Origin: UBA10649 sp963700745
Lineage (GTDB): Bacteria; Actinomycetota; Actinomycetes; S36-B12
NCBI GenBank assembly: GCA_963700745.1
Contig: CAVOYT010000009.1
Coordinates: 1 to 64,000, forward strand
Length of the DNA stretch: 64,000 nucleotides
Direction of reading: 5' to 3'
Shown here: positions 17,036 through 27,489 of the stretch, piece after piece
Position numbering within the stretch: the first letter of the stretch is position 1
How the letters are laid out: the number at the start of each line of letters is the position of its first letter
Notes under the pieces: generated by a model
The model's input: the letters and a program-made list of their open reading frames with translations, nothing else
Told to the model about the DNA's origin: nothing
The model's database searches: none
Program-made: the position numbers and the translations under genes

Positions 17036-18400
17036 TCAACTTGCCTGTGTCGCGGCGTTCCACTTGGCGAGCAGGTTCACCGCCAGATCATTGACGGCTC
17101 CCTGGTCCAACGGCACCTGGCGGAGTCCCGTCAGGGTAGAGCCGTAGCTGAAGGTCTGGATCGTCGCGCCGTCCATCAAGTACAACGTGTAGAGCTTGGT
17201 CGACCACTTGCCGCAGGGAACGACCTTGCCCGAGGTCGTGGAGCACGTCGAGCCGTAGTTCGGCTCCGTCTCGAAGGAGCGTACCCACACCCCCGGAACC
17301 CCGTTGATCACCACCGGCGACACGCCGACGTCCACCCGTCGCGCGGTTTGCTTCCTGCTCAGCAGCGTGCCCTCCCGCTCCCTGCATCCTCTGAGGTACT
17401 TCACCAGCTTCGTCCAAGCCGCGGATGCCTCCGCAGCGCTGGCGTAGGTGTCTAGATCCTGGCTGGCGTATCCGCCGACCAGCGTGGGTCCACCGGTATC
17501 CCCCATCGACATCTCGAAACTGGCCAGTCCGCTCGGGACGTCCCCGAAGCCGCTGGGCGAGCAGGACAGGAACATCTCATCCCCGGGGAAAGACGTGTCG
17601 AAGCGCGCCCACGCCCCGCGGGCAGGAGACCGGACCGGCAAGGTGGAGGGGAGGTCAGCTCGCGTCAGCATGACCTGCTCGGCCGCCGTGAGCAGCGCCG
17701 GTTGGGTCAACGACCTTGATACGCGGCCGCCGTAGCGATCCGCCAGCACGTCGGTGAGTTCCTGCAGCGCGATCCGCTCGCCGCTGGTCGTGGCCGAGCT
17801 GGACACCTCTCGCGTCAGGATGCTGATCCCGTTGTCGGCCAGGGCGATGGTCGTGAACGATCCGCCGACGTCCTTGACCGTGGAGTCCGTCCTGATCCAG
17901 CGACCCTCGGTGCTCCCCACGGTCATCGTTCCTGTGGACACCTTGTATCGGCCATCGTCATCGACACGCAGGTAGGCACACTTGCGGGCCACGTCCGCAT
18001 TGAGCCCGGTCCACGCATCCTGGGCTGCTGAAGCGCTGGGGTAGGCATACACCTGCTGGGACAGGCCGTCCGCGGTTGCACGGTATCCGACGACGAGAGT
18101 GCTGTCGGGGAGCACGGCTTTGCGGTCACTGGTCTGGCAGACCGGCGCCGGATCCTGGCCCCCGGGCGGGATCAGATAGCCGCGCTCCAGCCTGGCATCG
18201 CGACCGAGTATCGCGTTGACGTCGGCAGCGTCAAGCATGGCGTTTGTCGTCTGCTGCAGCGTCGTGGCATCCGGCGGAGGTGCCTCCCGTGACAGCGGTG
18301 CCGCCTGCGCGGCAAAGGCCAGGCCCCCGGCCAGCGCAAGGGTGACAACGCCGATCACGGGGCTGCGACGGATGTATCGAGAAACGATCTGACCGGCCAT
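17036..18400 (-). CDS. Exported two-module sensor-like protein of unknown function
   Basis: Intact 454 residues; ATG at 18400 with GGAGG 7 bases upstream. One hydrophobic segment (VIGVVTLALAGGLAFAAQAA) is a signal peptide or anchor. Two internally similar modules follow. Each begins with a helix (MLDAADVNAILGRDARLE; VMLTRADLPSTLPVRS), then has a Cys, a beta-strand with VYAYPSASAAQDAWTGLNAD or DTYASAAEASAAWTKLVKYL, and a Cys soon after (RKCAY; RGCRE). This helix-strand pattern with AxxAW and Cys is reminiscent of PknH-type extracellular sensor domains and related lipoproteins in actinobacteria. Ligand and partner are unknown. It is the first gene of the minus-strand block but is separated from the b5 genes by the remnant-bearing gap. 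Confidence 0.6.
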   Translation of the reverse strand: MAGQIVSRYIRRSPVIGVVTLALAGGLAFAAQAAPLSREAPPPDATTLQQTTNAMLDAADVNAILGRDARLERGYLIPPGGQDPAPVCQTSDRKAVLPDSTLVVGYRATADGLSQQVYAYPSASAAQDAWTGLNADVARKCAYLRVDDDGRYKVSTGTMTVGSTEGRWIRTDSTVKDVGGSFTTIALADNGISILTREVSSSATTSGERIALQELTDVLADRYGGRVSRSLTQPALLTAAEQVMLTRADLPSTLPVRSPARGAWARFDTSFPGDEMFLSCSPSGFGDVPSGLASFEMSMGDTGGPTLVGGYASQDLDTYASAAEASAAWTKLVKYLRGCREREGTLLSRKQTARRVDVGVSPVVINGVPGVWVRSFETEPNYGSTCSTTSGKVVPCGKWSTKLYTLYLMDGATIQTFSYGSTLTGLRQVPLDQGAVNDLAVNLLAKWNAATQAS

Positions 18401-18572
18401 GGCGTGCCTCCCACGCTGCAGGTTCCGGTATGCAGGCTATGCCCGCACACCGGCGCGTTTCCTGCCCAGCGCCGAGGACGAGATCGCCCGGCGTATCGAG
18501 CGCGGGAGCTGCCCGCCGGACGCGCATCCCCGGTCCCAACGTCCTACCGTTTAGGTGATTGGGGGGTTCACC

Positions 18573-21284
18573 ATGCGCGCACTCGCACTTGCCAGCCTCG
18601 TCACCGCCGGATCCCTGCTCTTCGTGGCTGGGCCACCCGCATCGGCCGCACAACCCGTTCTCGCGCCCTCGGCCCGGTCGTGCAATCCGATCGTCAAGGC
18701 GGAGGTGAGCGGCAACCGATCAGTCCTGGCCAGCGTCACCGCGCCCGGGTTCCTCGGAGATGCCGAGGAACCGACGACTGAGCCGGCCCCCGAGCCCACG
18801 AGCGAGCCAAGCCCGGACCCGAACACCGAGCCAGCGCCGCCGCCCTCGGATGGCCCCACCGATCCAACCGTCCCCACCACCGAGAGCGCCGCTACCGATA
18901 CGGCGAGTTCGTCGCGCACCGCGCCCATGGCATGGTGCTGGAGGTCCGACGTGCACATCACCGTGCAGAACGTGACGTTCAGGCGAAGTCCTGCTCGACG
19001 CCAAGGTCCGTCGGGACTGGTTCGTCAAGACCACGACGTGGTCGAGAACGTTCGAAGTCGGAGCCGGGCAGACCGTGAGTGTCCGGGCGACACAGGGCAG
19101 TGCCTCTGGCGAAGCCCAGGCGACCACTCCCACGCCCCCAGGGCCGCCGCAGAACGTCATCACCACGGAGGTGGCACCCACCTCCGTCACCATGGACTGG
19201 ACGAAGCCCGAGCGTGACGGCGGGCGGCCGATCGAGGGCTACCGCGTCGGCACGTATGAGTCCCAGGAGTTCACCACCGGCACGTCCTGGCAGTTCACCG
19301 ATCTCAAGCCTGAGCGGGACTACACGTTCGTCGTGTCCGCGGAGAATAGCGTCGGCGAGTCCGACAAGGTAGCCATCACTGTCCGTACGCCCCGTGAGCC
19401 GACGACGCCGGGCGCTCCCCGCGATCTGCGTGCGCTCCCCTCCTCTGCCAGGTCCATCGTGGTCGACTGGACGCCGCCGGAAGACGACGGCGGACTGCCG
19501 ATCGAGGGCTACCTGATCGCCTGGGCAGGCGGCGCATCGGTGTACGCGACCGAGACGTCCGTCGAGGTGCGGGGGTTGACGCCTGCGACGAAGTACATCT
19601 TCACCGTTCGGGCTCGCAACGCGCTCGGGCTGTCGCCGAGCGCGTCGGTGAGCGCGCGAACGACGCTCGACCCGCAGCCGCGGCCCGAGCCGCAGACCCC
19701 GAGCGAGCCTCGGGCCCTCAAGGCCGCGAAGACCACCAAGAACTCTGTGACGGTGACCTGGAAGAAGCCTTCGTTCCAGGGCAACGGCACGTTCCTGCGC
19801 TACGCCGTCTCCTGGGACGGCAGCCGATCCGAGACCGACGCCACGAGATTCACCATCGACGGACTGGCACCAGGGACTGACGTGACGGTCTCGGTGCGCG
19901 CGTTCAACGAGGCGAAGGGCGAGTCTGATCCTGCGGTGATCACGGTCTACACGGACCCCGACCCGATCCCCGCGCCCACCGTCCCGTCGCCTCCGATCGA
20001 CCCCGAGGTGTCGCTGGTGATCGACAACTCCATGCGGATCGACTGGCGGCCGCCTGCCTTTGACGGCGGCACTCCCGTCACCGGCTACCAGGTCAGCTGG
20101 GGTCCGGTGACCGATCCCACCGATCGTCGCGTCGACACGGTTCTCGAACCGGTGTTCATCGCCTTCGACCTGCAGTTCGGCACTGAGTATGAGTTCTCCA
20201 TCCGCGCCCTGAACGTCATGGGTGCTTCCGGCCCTTCCTCAGTGCGGGGATGGACCAATATTGATCCGGTCCCCGCGCCTCGCGTGCCATCCGCGCCCCG
20301 GGACCTGGCGCTCGTGCTGGGAACGCCGACGGAACTGCTCCTCGGCTGGGCCGCCCCCGCCGATGACGGTGGCACACCGATCGAGGGCTACGTGATCAGC
20401 TGGACGGCAGGGTCGTCCCCAGACGTCCACCTGACGTATGTCGAGGATCCGTATGTCCTGCTTCTGGGTCTGACGCCGGCGACAACGCACGCGATCGAGG
20501 TGCGCGCGCTCAACGGCACGGGGCTGTCGCTCCCAGCCTCCTTGAGCGCCACCACCATCATCGATCCTGTCCCGACGCCGCAGATCCCAAGCTCGCCGCG
20601 CGATCTCGTGGTCACGGGCACCACCCCGACGAGCATCGCCCTGCGCTGGACGGCTCCAGCTTCGGACGGGGGGTCGCCCGTCACCGCCTACCTCGTTCGG
20701 GCCGCGGGCGTGCCACCGGTCCTGGTCACGGATACGACGGCCCTGCTCACCGGTCTGGTCCCCGAGCGTACGTATGACATGAGCGTGCAGGCGGTGAACC
20801 AACTCGGCGAGTCGGAGTCCGCACGCGTTACCGGGCGCACGCAAGCGAGCCCGCCGGCCCCCGGGCCGACCCCGGGCCGACGCCGTTCACTCCGAGCACG
20901 TCCGGAACGAACACCGATGGCTCCCTCAATCTCGACCGGAAGCCGAGGACCCTGCGCCAGACCTCGCCCGGCAAGTGGCCCGCCAACGTGACGATACTGA
21001 GCGGTCAGGTTGCGCCCATCGAGAAGGAGTCCGGCTTCCTCACCAACGCGGGGCAGGAGGCGGTCCTCGACGTCACCTACCGATCCCCGAGCATCAAGAG
21101 GGTCGTCGTGAGACTCGACCCCACGACGAGCACCTACACCATGCGTGCGGTGCTCAAGCCCAAGAAGGTGTCGGGGGCGGTCGTGCTGACCGTCGACGCA
21201 CCGAGCATCACGGTCGGCGACACGACCTACGAGGCGCTTCAGGCCAGTCAGCGATTCACCATCACGTCACGCGCGCGAAGGTGA
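18573..21284 (+). CDS. Exported protein with six fibronectin type III domains (frameshifted)
   Basis: ATG at 18573 follows GGGGGGT. Signal peptide ends near PPASAAQ. A Glu/Pro/Thr-rich segment (TEPAPEPTSEPSPDPNTEPA) is followed by a short domain and six FN3 domains from about 19140 to 20850. Each has the pattern PxxP..L, V..W..P..DGG.PI.GY and Y.F.VRA.N..G.S; examples are VTMDWTKPERDGGRPIEGY and IALRWTAPASDGGSPVTAY. The linkers (DPVPAPRVPSAPRDL) repeat closely. The C-terminal 95 residues (VAPIEKESGFLTNAG, ending TITSRARR) are a separate beta-rich domain. Frame changes occur near 18985 and 20880. FN3 arrays usually act as spacers or adhesion modules on secreted enzymes, but no catalytic domain is visible. 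Confidence 0.8.
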
Positions 21285-21308
21285 TCGGCCGGCCTGACCG
21301 CCCAGGCA

Positions 21309-21731
21309 CTACGGGAGCAATGGCTCGATCTGCGCCACGAGGGCCGGCTCGGGCTGTGCGCCGATGACACGAGCCACGGCCTTGCCGTCGCGGATCATGA
21401 CCAGGGTCGGGATCGAGCTGGCGTCGTAGCTGCGCGCCGTACCGGGGTTGTCGTCGACATTGACCTTGACGACCTTCAGCCGCCCGGCGTAGCGGGCCGC
21501 CAGCTTCTCCAGCACCGGAGCCACCATTCGGCACGGCCCGCACCACGGCGCCCACAGGTCCAGCAGGACGAGCGACGAGGTGTCCAGCGCGCCCGCGAGC
21601 GAGGCGTCGGTGGCATCGGCGATCCACGGCAGTTCGGCCTTGCACGAGGCACAGCGCGGCTTGCCTGAGGTCACGGCGGGCACGCGGTTCTTCACACCGC
21701 AGGATGGGCAGGGCGTAATGCGGGAGGTCAT
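21309..21731 (-). CDS. trxC: Thioredoxin with N-terminal zinc-finger (Trx2/TrxC type)
   Basis: Intact 140 residues. The N-terminal CPSCGVKNR ... KPRCASCKAELPW is a CxxC-CxxC zinc-binding motif typical of thioredoxin 2. The thioredoxin fold follows with active site WAPWCGPCRMVAPVLEKLAA, cis-Pro loop SSIPTLVMIRDGK and the end ALVAQIEPLLP. It reduces protein disulfides in the cytoplasm using thioredoxin reductase. ATG at 21731; the weak upstream sequence suggests poor or leaderless initiation. It converges with the FN3 gene at 24 bases. A degenerate partial copy lies at 16724-16900. Confidence 0.92.
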   Translation of the reverse strand: MTSRITPCPSCGVKNRVPAVTSGKPRCASCKAELPWIADATDASLAGALDTSSLVLLDLWAPWCGPCRMVAPVLEKLAARYAGRLKVVKVNVDDNPGTARSYDASSIPTLVMIRDGKAVARVIGAQPEPALVAQIEPLLP

Positions 21732-21788
21732 GCCGGATTCAACCGCGGCAGGGCCCGCGATGTTCCCCGAACTCGGCACAATGGCCGC

Positions 21789-22077
21789 ATGGGTGAGGTG
21801 CGGGTCCACGTGCGCGTGAAGCCGGGGAGCTCGCGGACCCACGTAGGCGGCCGCTACGGCGACACCGACCAGCTGGTGGTCGCGGTGAACGCCCCACCGG
21901 TCGATGGCGCGGCCAACGACAGCGTGACCAAGGCGGTGGCCAAGGCCCTGGGCATCAAGCCCCGACAGGTCCGCATCGTCAGCGGACACACCTCGCGCAG
22001 CAAGGTCGTGGCGGTCGACGTGCCAGAGTCCGAAATCGGCGCCGTCTCGGGAGACGATCAACCGGCTGCTCGGCTGA
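21789..22077 (+). CDS. DUF167/YggU family protein
   Basis: The pattern VRVHVRVKPGSSRTHVGG, LVVAVNAPPVDGAANDSVTK, LGIKPRQVRIVSGHTSRSKV is the DUF167 (YggU) family, a small cytoplasmic alpha/beta protein of unknown function, usually 75-100 residues. The open frame continues to 22337, which is too long for the family and overlaps the next small gene. In the next frame INRLLG and a TGA at 22075 give a natural end, so a one-base error near 22040-22055 is likely. Divergent from thioredoxin. Confidence 0.75.
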
Positions 22078-22170
22078 CGGTCGCCGACCCGCATCGGACC
22101 GCTGATGGACCCGCCATCGAGCGGTCCAGGCCCCTACGCTGGAAAGCAGCCGAACCGAGAGAAGGTCACC

Positions 22171-22269
22171 GTGGAGAAGCCCCCGCGCGAGGAGTCCCAG
22201 GACGCCGAGCGCCACGAGGAAGACATCAAGCATCATCCGTTCGAGAAGGAGAGCGAGGAGGACGAGTAG
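22171..22269 (+). CDS. Small acidic protein of 32 residues
   Basis: GTG at 22171 follows AGAAGG with good spacing and gives a 32-residue peptide starting MEKPPREESQDAERHEEDIK and ending in an acidic tail, then TAG. It is too short for standard gene calling. Composition is very charged (over one third Glu/Asp) with no hydrophobic segment. A good ribosome site and a strong terminator 30 bases after the stop support it. Function unknown. Confidence 0.5.
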   Translation: MEKPPREESQDAERHEEDIKHHPFEKESEEDE

Positions 22270-22300
22270 CCGATCCGGCTGCCGTCCGCCCGCCCAAAGC

Positions 22301-22334
22301 CGATGCCCCCGGCCCGTCAGGGCCGAGGGCATCG
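22301..22334. terminator. Hairpin between small acidic gene and tRNA-Asn
   Basis: CGATGCCC-C-CGGCCC, loop GTCA, GGGCCG-A-GGGCATCG: a stem with a single mismatch. It lies after the plus-strand small gene and just after the 3' end of the minus-strand tRNA-Asn, so it can serve both. Confidence 0.7.
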
Positions 22335-22339
22335 TGATG

Positions 22340-22412
22340 CTCCCCCAATTGGACTCGAACCAATAACCCTTCGATTAACAGTCGAATGCTCTGCCAATTG
22401 AGCTATGGGGGA
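22340..22412 (-). tRNA. tRNA-Asn (GUU)
   Basis: Minus-strand cloverleaf: acceptor TCCCCCA/TGGGGGA with discriminator G at 22340, D arm GCTC...GAGC, anticodon loop CTGTTAA (anticodon GTT) on stem TTCGA/TCGAA, T arm ATTGG-TTCGAGT-CCAAT. CCA is not encoded. Confidence 0.95.
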
Positions 22413-22507
22413 CTGCTCCGGCTCAGCGTGAAACCGGCCCGCGAAGGATAGCAAGGCTCGGACCCACCGCTCGCACGCGGCTCCCGGCCCGAACCCGTGG
22501 CGACGGG

Positions 22508-23030
22508 TCAGATCCCGAGCGCCTCCCGCAGCTGGGCCAGGGCGGCACCCGCCTCCGCGCGCAGGGCCGGATCGCTCGCGTCCAGGCCGCGGATCGAACA
22601 CCACGGTCCAGCGCACCTCGTCGTCGTCACTGCCGCGACGGGCGACCAGGAGGGCCCCCGCTCCGTTGCCGAGGTCGACCCGCTCGCTGATCACGACACT
22701 GGCCGTGACCCGGTCGTGGACCGCCGCCGGGAGGTCACGCGAGTCGTCGACCCGCACCTGCACCAGACGCGAGGGCAGGCCGGCGTCGTCGACGACGACC
22801 AGGTCCAGCATCGGCTCGTCCCAGGTGGCCTTGCTGATCCGGTCCCAGGGCAGCCGCTCGCCGGTCGCCTGGAGGTAGAGGGCGCGATCGGTTGCCGCGG
22901 CGAAGTGGGACTGCGTGACGTCGTCGCCGGGGCCCGCTCCCCACGCCACGACCTTCTCCCCCGGCGGGATGCCGAGCATGGCGATGGCGGTGCCCGGCAG
23001 CCGACCGGTGAACTTCGGCATGATCCGCAT
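22508..23030 (-). CDS. Conserved protein downstream of dnaG, PH-like fold (one frameshift)
   Basis: About 174 residues. ATG at 23030 overlaps the dnaG stop (TAATG), implying translational coupling. The sequence (PGTAIAMLGIPPGEKVVAWG, FAAATDRALYLQATGERLPW, ISKATWDEPMLDLVVVDDAG) suggests a small PH-like beta barrel with a C-terminal helix. After a one-base frame change near 22595 the last helix reads ASDPALRAEAGAALAQLREA before TGA at 22508. Function is not established. Followed by tRNA-Asn on the same strand. Confidence 0.65.
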
Positions 23031-24951
23031 TACGACACCTCTCCTAGCGCGTCCTGCTTCAGTGAGCGCCGGTAGTCCTCCAGCGCCAGGAGATCGGCGA
23101 AGCACTGCTGGTACTCCGTCTGCTGGGTGCCCGGATCGATCCGCTGCAGGCGCCCCCTGAGGTCGTCGATGCGCCTCGAGGCGTCGAGCTCGAGCAGCCG
23201 GGAGATCATGCCGATCGCATACCGGGCATCCTGCCCCGCCTCCGCCGGCAACGGGTCAACGGCGAGCTCGCGCACGAGGCGGCGCACGGCGTCGTCCTCG
23301 GCGGCGTCGAGGACGGCATCGATCCAGGCCAGGCCGTCGAGCTCGGACGAGGGGTAGCCGGCCAGCGCGATGGCCTTGTGCACCTGACGCGCGGTCGGGT
23401 GGGTGAACGCGGCGTCCTCCACGCTCTCGTACCAGGACGCCACGGCGCCGGGCTGCTGGAGGGCGCACTTGAGCGTCTCCCGCTCGACGAAGAACGCCGG
23501 GTCGCGTCGCTGCCCGGACTGGGACCGCGGCATGGGCGCCGCCGGCGGTGCGGACTCGACCTCGGGGCGAGGGGCGTCTGCGGGCGGGACCTGCTCTCGG
23601 CGCGGCTGGCTCGACTTCGGCGCGCGAGCGGCCGCCTGCACTGCTTCGGTCACGGTCGAGACCTCCAGACCCGAGCCACCCGGCCAGGCGACGCGCGTAC
23701 TCCGGCCGCAGCGCCGTGTCGCGGATCTTGCCCGACGATCGGAGCGGCCTCGCGCAGGGCACCGATCCGGCCCTCGGCACGTCTCGAGGTCGTATCCCGC
23801 GAGAGTGGAGCGGATCGCGAACTCGAACAGCGGGACCCGCCGGTCGACGAGGGCCACCACGGCGGCATCGCCCTGCTGGAGTCGCAGGTCGCAGGGGTCA
23901 AGGCCGCTCGGCTCGACCGCGACGATAGGTCTGCGTCACGAACCGCTGGTCCTCCTCGAACGCGCGCAGGGCGGCCTTCTGCCCCGCCGCGTCGCCGTCG
24001 AACGTGAACACGACGCTGCCGCGCATCTGGTCGTCGTCCATGAGCAGTCGGCGCAGCACCTTGATGTGCTCGGTGCCGAAGGAGGTGCCGCAGGTGGCCA
24101 CGGCGGTGGTCAGCCCGGCGAGGTGGCAGGCCATGACGTCGGTGTAGCCCTCGACGATGACGGCCTGCTGGCTCTTGGAGATGTCGCGACGCGCCAGGTC
24201 GAGCCCGTACAGCACCTGGCTCTTCTTGTAGATCGGCGTCTCGGGGGTGTTCAGGTACTTGGGGCCGTCGTCGTCGTCGAAGAGCTTGCGCGCGCCGAAG
24301 CCGATGACGTCGCCGCCGAGGTCGCGGATCGGCCACACCAGCCGTCCGCGGAAGCGGTCGTACGGCCCGCGATTGCCCTGGCTGACGAGCCCGCCGGCGA
24401 GCAGCTCGGCGTCGGTGAACCCCTTCTTGCGCAGGTAGCCGGTGAGCGCGTCCCAGCCCTTCGGGGCGAAGCCGACCCCGAAGTGGCGGGCCGCCTCGGC
24501 GTCGAAGCCGCGGGAGGTCAGGAACTCCCGGCCGATCTGCGCCTCCGGGGTGGCCAGCTGCTCGACGTAGAACGCGGCCGCCAGCTTGTGCGCCTCCACG
24601 AGCCGGGTCCGCTGGCCCTGCTGGCGGTTGATCGCCGCGCCGCCGTCGACGTAGCGCAGCTCGACGCCGGTGCGGTCGGCCAGCTTCTCGACGACCTCCG
24701 CGAAGGACAGGTGGTCGATCTTCTGGACGAAGGACAGGACGTCGCCGCCCTCGCCGCAGCCGAAGCAGTACCACATGCCGCGGCTCGGGAGTGACGTGGA
24801 AGCTGGGCGAGCGCTCGTCGTGGAACGGGCACAGGCCCTTCAGGGAGCCGCCGCCGGCCGACTTCAGGGTGACGTACTCGCGGACGACGTCGTCGATCCG
24901 GGCACGCTCGCGGACGAGGGCGATGTCCTCGTCCCTGATGCGTCCGGCCAC
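23030..24951 (-). CDS. dnaG: DNA primase (frameshifted)
   Basis: Makes RNA primers for DNA replication. The N-terminal zinc domain has the CHC2 ligands (LCPFHDERSPSFH and MWYCFGCGEGGD), in two frames because of a break near 24780. The catalytic TOPRIM core shows VIVEGYTDVMA (catalytic Glu) and FTFDGDAAGQKAAL (metal-binding Asp). The C-terminal DnaB-interacting helical region ends YRRSLKQDALGEVS with TAA at 23030. Further breaks near 23925 and 23690-23790 separate the core from the C-terminal part. Total length about 640 residues matches the family. Such an essential gene being broken three times is strong evidence for sequence error. Confidence 0.93.
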
Positions 24952-25015
24952 AGGCCGAGTCTAGGTGTGGTGGCGGGTTGGGCGCGCCGTACTCCCATGG
25001 GGTTGGATGGGGCGC

Positions 25016-26216
25016 ATGTCATCGCCCCTGGATGTGGAGAGCCTGCGGGCGGACACCCCCGGTTGCGAGGTCGTCACCCACCTCAACAACGCCGGATCGG
25101 CCCTGCCGCCGGCCATCGTGACGGACACCGTCGTCGAGCATCTGCGCCGCGAGGAGCTCATCGGGGGCTACGAGGCGCAGTCGGAGGCGTCCGATCGAAT
25201 CGAGGACGTTCGCGCCTCGGCGGCGACCCTCGTCGGCGGCCGGCCGGACCAGATCGCCCTGCTGGAATCAGCCACCAGCGCCTGGGCCCGCGCCCTCATG
25301 AGCATCGTCTTCACCCGCCCGCTCGACGGCGGCGACCGGATCCTCGTCTCCGCCGCCGAGTACGCCTCGAACGTCCTGCCCCTGATGCAGCTGTCCCTGC
25401 GGTCCGGCGCGCGACTGGAGTTCATCCCCGACGACGAGCACGGCTGCGTGGACGTGGCCGCGTTCACCGAGATGCTCGACACCGACGTCGCCATCGTGTC
25501 GGTCAACCACTGCCCGTCCCAGAACGGCCTGGTCAACGACGTCGCCGCCATCGGGGCCGCGCTCCGCGAGACCGACACCTGGTACCTCGTGGACGCCTGC
25601 CAGTCCCTCGGTCAGCTGCCGGTGGACGCCGACGCCATCGGAGCCGACTTCCTCTCGGCGACCGGGCGCAAGTTCCTCCGCGGTCCCCGTGGCACGGGCT
25701 TCCTCTACGCCTCCGACGAGGCCCTCGACGAGCTGGAGCCCTTCCCCCTCGACCTGCACTCGGCCACGTGGCAGTCGAGCGGCTACGACGTCCAGCGCAC
25801 CGCGGTGCGGTTCGAGTACTGGGAGAAGTCGTACGCGGGCCTGCTGGGCATGGGCGCCGCGATCGACTATGCCCTCGACCTCGGGGTGGAGGCGATCGCG
25901 GCCCGGATCGCCGAGCTCGCCGACTACGCCCGCAGCGGCCTGCGAGAGATCCCGGGCGTGCAGGTGCACGACCGCGGCCTCCGGCAGAGCGGGATCGTCA
26001 CCTTCACCCGCGACGGCATGGCTCCGGCGGCGCTCGCCGCCGCGCGTGCAGGCGGCCGGGGTGAACGTCAGCCTGTCGACCCCGGACTACTCACGTCGTG
26101 ACTTCGACATGCACCAGCTCGACGGCGTCGTGCGGGCCAGCCCGCATGCCTACAACACGCTCGAGGAGGTCGACCGCCTCCTCGCCGCGGTGGCGTCAAT
26201 CAGCCCGAGCGGCTGA
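25016..26216 (+). CDS. Class V aminotransferase-fold PLP enzyme (one frameshift)
   Basis: PLP enzyme of the class V aminotransferase/cysteine desulfurase superfamily. Recognisable pieces: HLNNAGSALPP at the N-terminus, VNHCPSQNGLVNDVAAIG, the PLP-ring Asp/Gln in LVDACQSLGQLPVD and the PLP-binding Lys in ATGRKFLRGPRGTGFLY. The C-terminal domain (GVNVSLSTPDYSRRDFDM, VRASPHAYNTLEEVDRL) continues in another frame after about 26050. ATG at 25016 fits the family start. Substrate is not evident; isopenicillin-N-epimerase-like and EgtE-like lyases share these motifs. Divergent from dnaG. Confidence 0.8.
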
Positions 26217-26249
26217 CGGCGCTCAGCGCACCGCCCTATCGACGTGCGC

Positions 26250-27489
26250 TCAGCGCACGAGGCGCCGGTGCCAGGCCAGGATGCTGACGTCGGTGAGGCT
26301 CGCGACCTGGTCGATGACGACGCGCAGCCGCTGGGCGTCGTCGTCGGCCGCGTCGTACACCGGTCGCAGCCAGGGCTCCAGGGAGCGACCGCCGTCCAGG
26401 ACGAGTGCGTTGACCAGTTCGGAGATGACCTCGCGCTGACGCGCGTACTCCTGCTCGGCGCCGGGCCGGTGCATGACGTAGAGCACCGCGACCGCCTTCA
26501 TCACCGATACTTCGGCCCGGACCTCCTCCGGCACGACGAGCTGTGCCGCGTAGCGGGTGAGCGGATCGGGGCCGTACTCGACCTGCGTGGCGACCTGGGC
26601 CGTCGAGCAGAACCGGCCGATCAGGTAGCTGGTGAAGTGCTTGAGGGTCACGAGGTCACGCATCGACCCGTCGAAGCTGCGCGGCCAGTAGTCCAGCGCC
26701 ACCAGGCGGTCCAGGGCCTCCGCGAGCGCGTCAGGCTCGCCCTCGTCCGGGAACCGCTCGTGCGCGACCTCGACGAGCGCCCGACGCTCCCGTGCTGAGC
26801 CGAAGGCATCCAGCGAGGCGATGCCGCTGTGGACGGCATCCTCGAAGTCGTGCACCGAGTAGGCGACGTCGTCGGACCAGTCCATGACCTGCTCCTCGAT
26901 GCAGGTGCGGTCGCCCGGCGCGCCCTGACGCAGCCAGTCGAACACCGCCATGTCGTCGGCGTAGGTGCCGAACTTGCGCAGCCCCTCGCGGCGTGGCCAC
27001 GGGTACTTGCACGCGGCGTCCAGGCTGGCCCGGGTCAGGTTCAGCCCGACGCTCTCCCCCGTCGCCGGGTCCACGACCTTCGCCTCGAGCCGGGTCAGGA
27101 CCCGCAGCGACTGCGCGTTGCCCTCGAACCCGCCGATCCGGTCGGCGATCTCGTCGAGCGCCTCCTCGCCGTTGTGCCCGTAGGGGGGGTGGCCGAGATC
27201 GTGGGCCAGCCCGGCTACTTCGACCACGTCCGGGTCGCAACCGAGGGCATCGCCGAGTTCGCGGGCGATCTGGGCGACCTCGAGGGTGTGCGTGAGCCGG
27301 GTGCGAGGGAAGTCCGCCTCCCCCGCCACCATGACCTGGGTCTTGGCGGCCAACCGCCGCAGCGCCGCCGAGTGCATGCACGCGGGCACGATCGCGCGCG
27401 AACGCGCTGCGCACGGACTCCTTGACGGGCTCGTCGACGAGCCGCGCGGTGTCCTGCTCGTCGTAGCCGACCGGGGGTGCTGCGCTCAC
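26250..27489 (-). CDS. dgt: Deoxyguanosinetriphosphate triphosphohydrolase-like protein (one frameshift)
   Basis: HD-superfamily dNTPase that hydrolyses dNTPs (dGTP in the model enzyme) to nucleoside and triphosphate. HD motifs: RLTHTLEVAQIARELG, VAGLAHDLGHPPYGHNGEEA and MDWSDDVAYSVHDFEDA. The first 35 residues (SAAPPVGYDEQDTARLVDEP) are in another frame and join near 27380. GTG at 27489 overlaps the stop of apbE by 4 bases (GTGA). About 412 residues, as usual for the actinobacterial group. The close association with dnaG is typical in actinobacteria. Confidence 0.9.

Noticed and set aside
23030..24951. dnaG as a pseudogene or programmed-frameshift gene
   Set aside because: Essential single-copy gene with several breaks and no slippery sequence or shared site; assembly indels explain it better.
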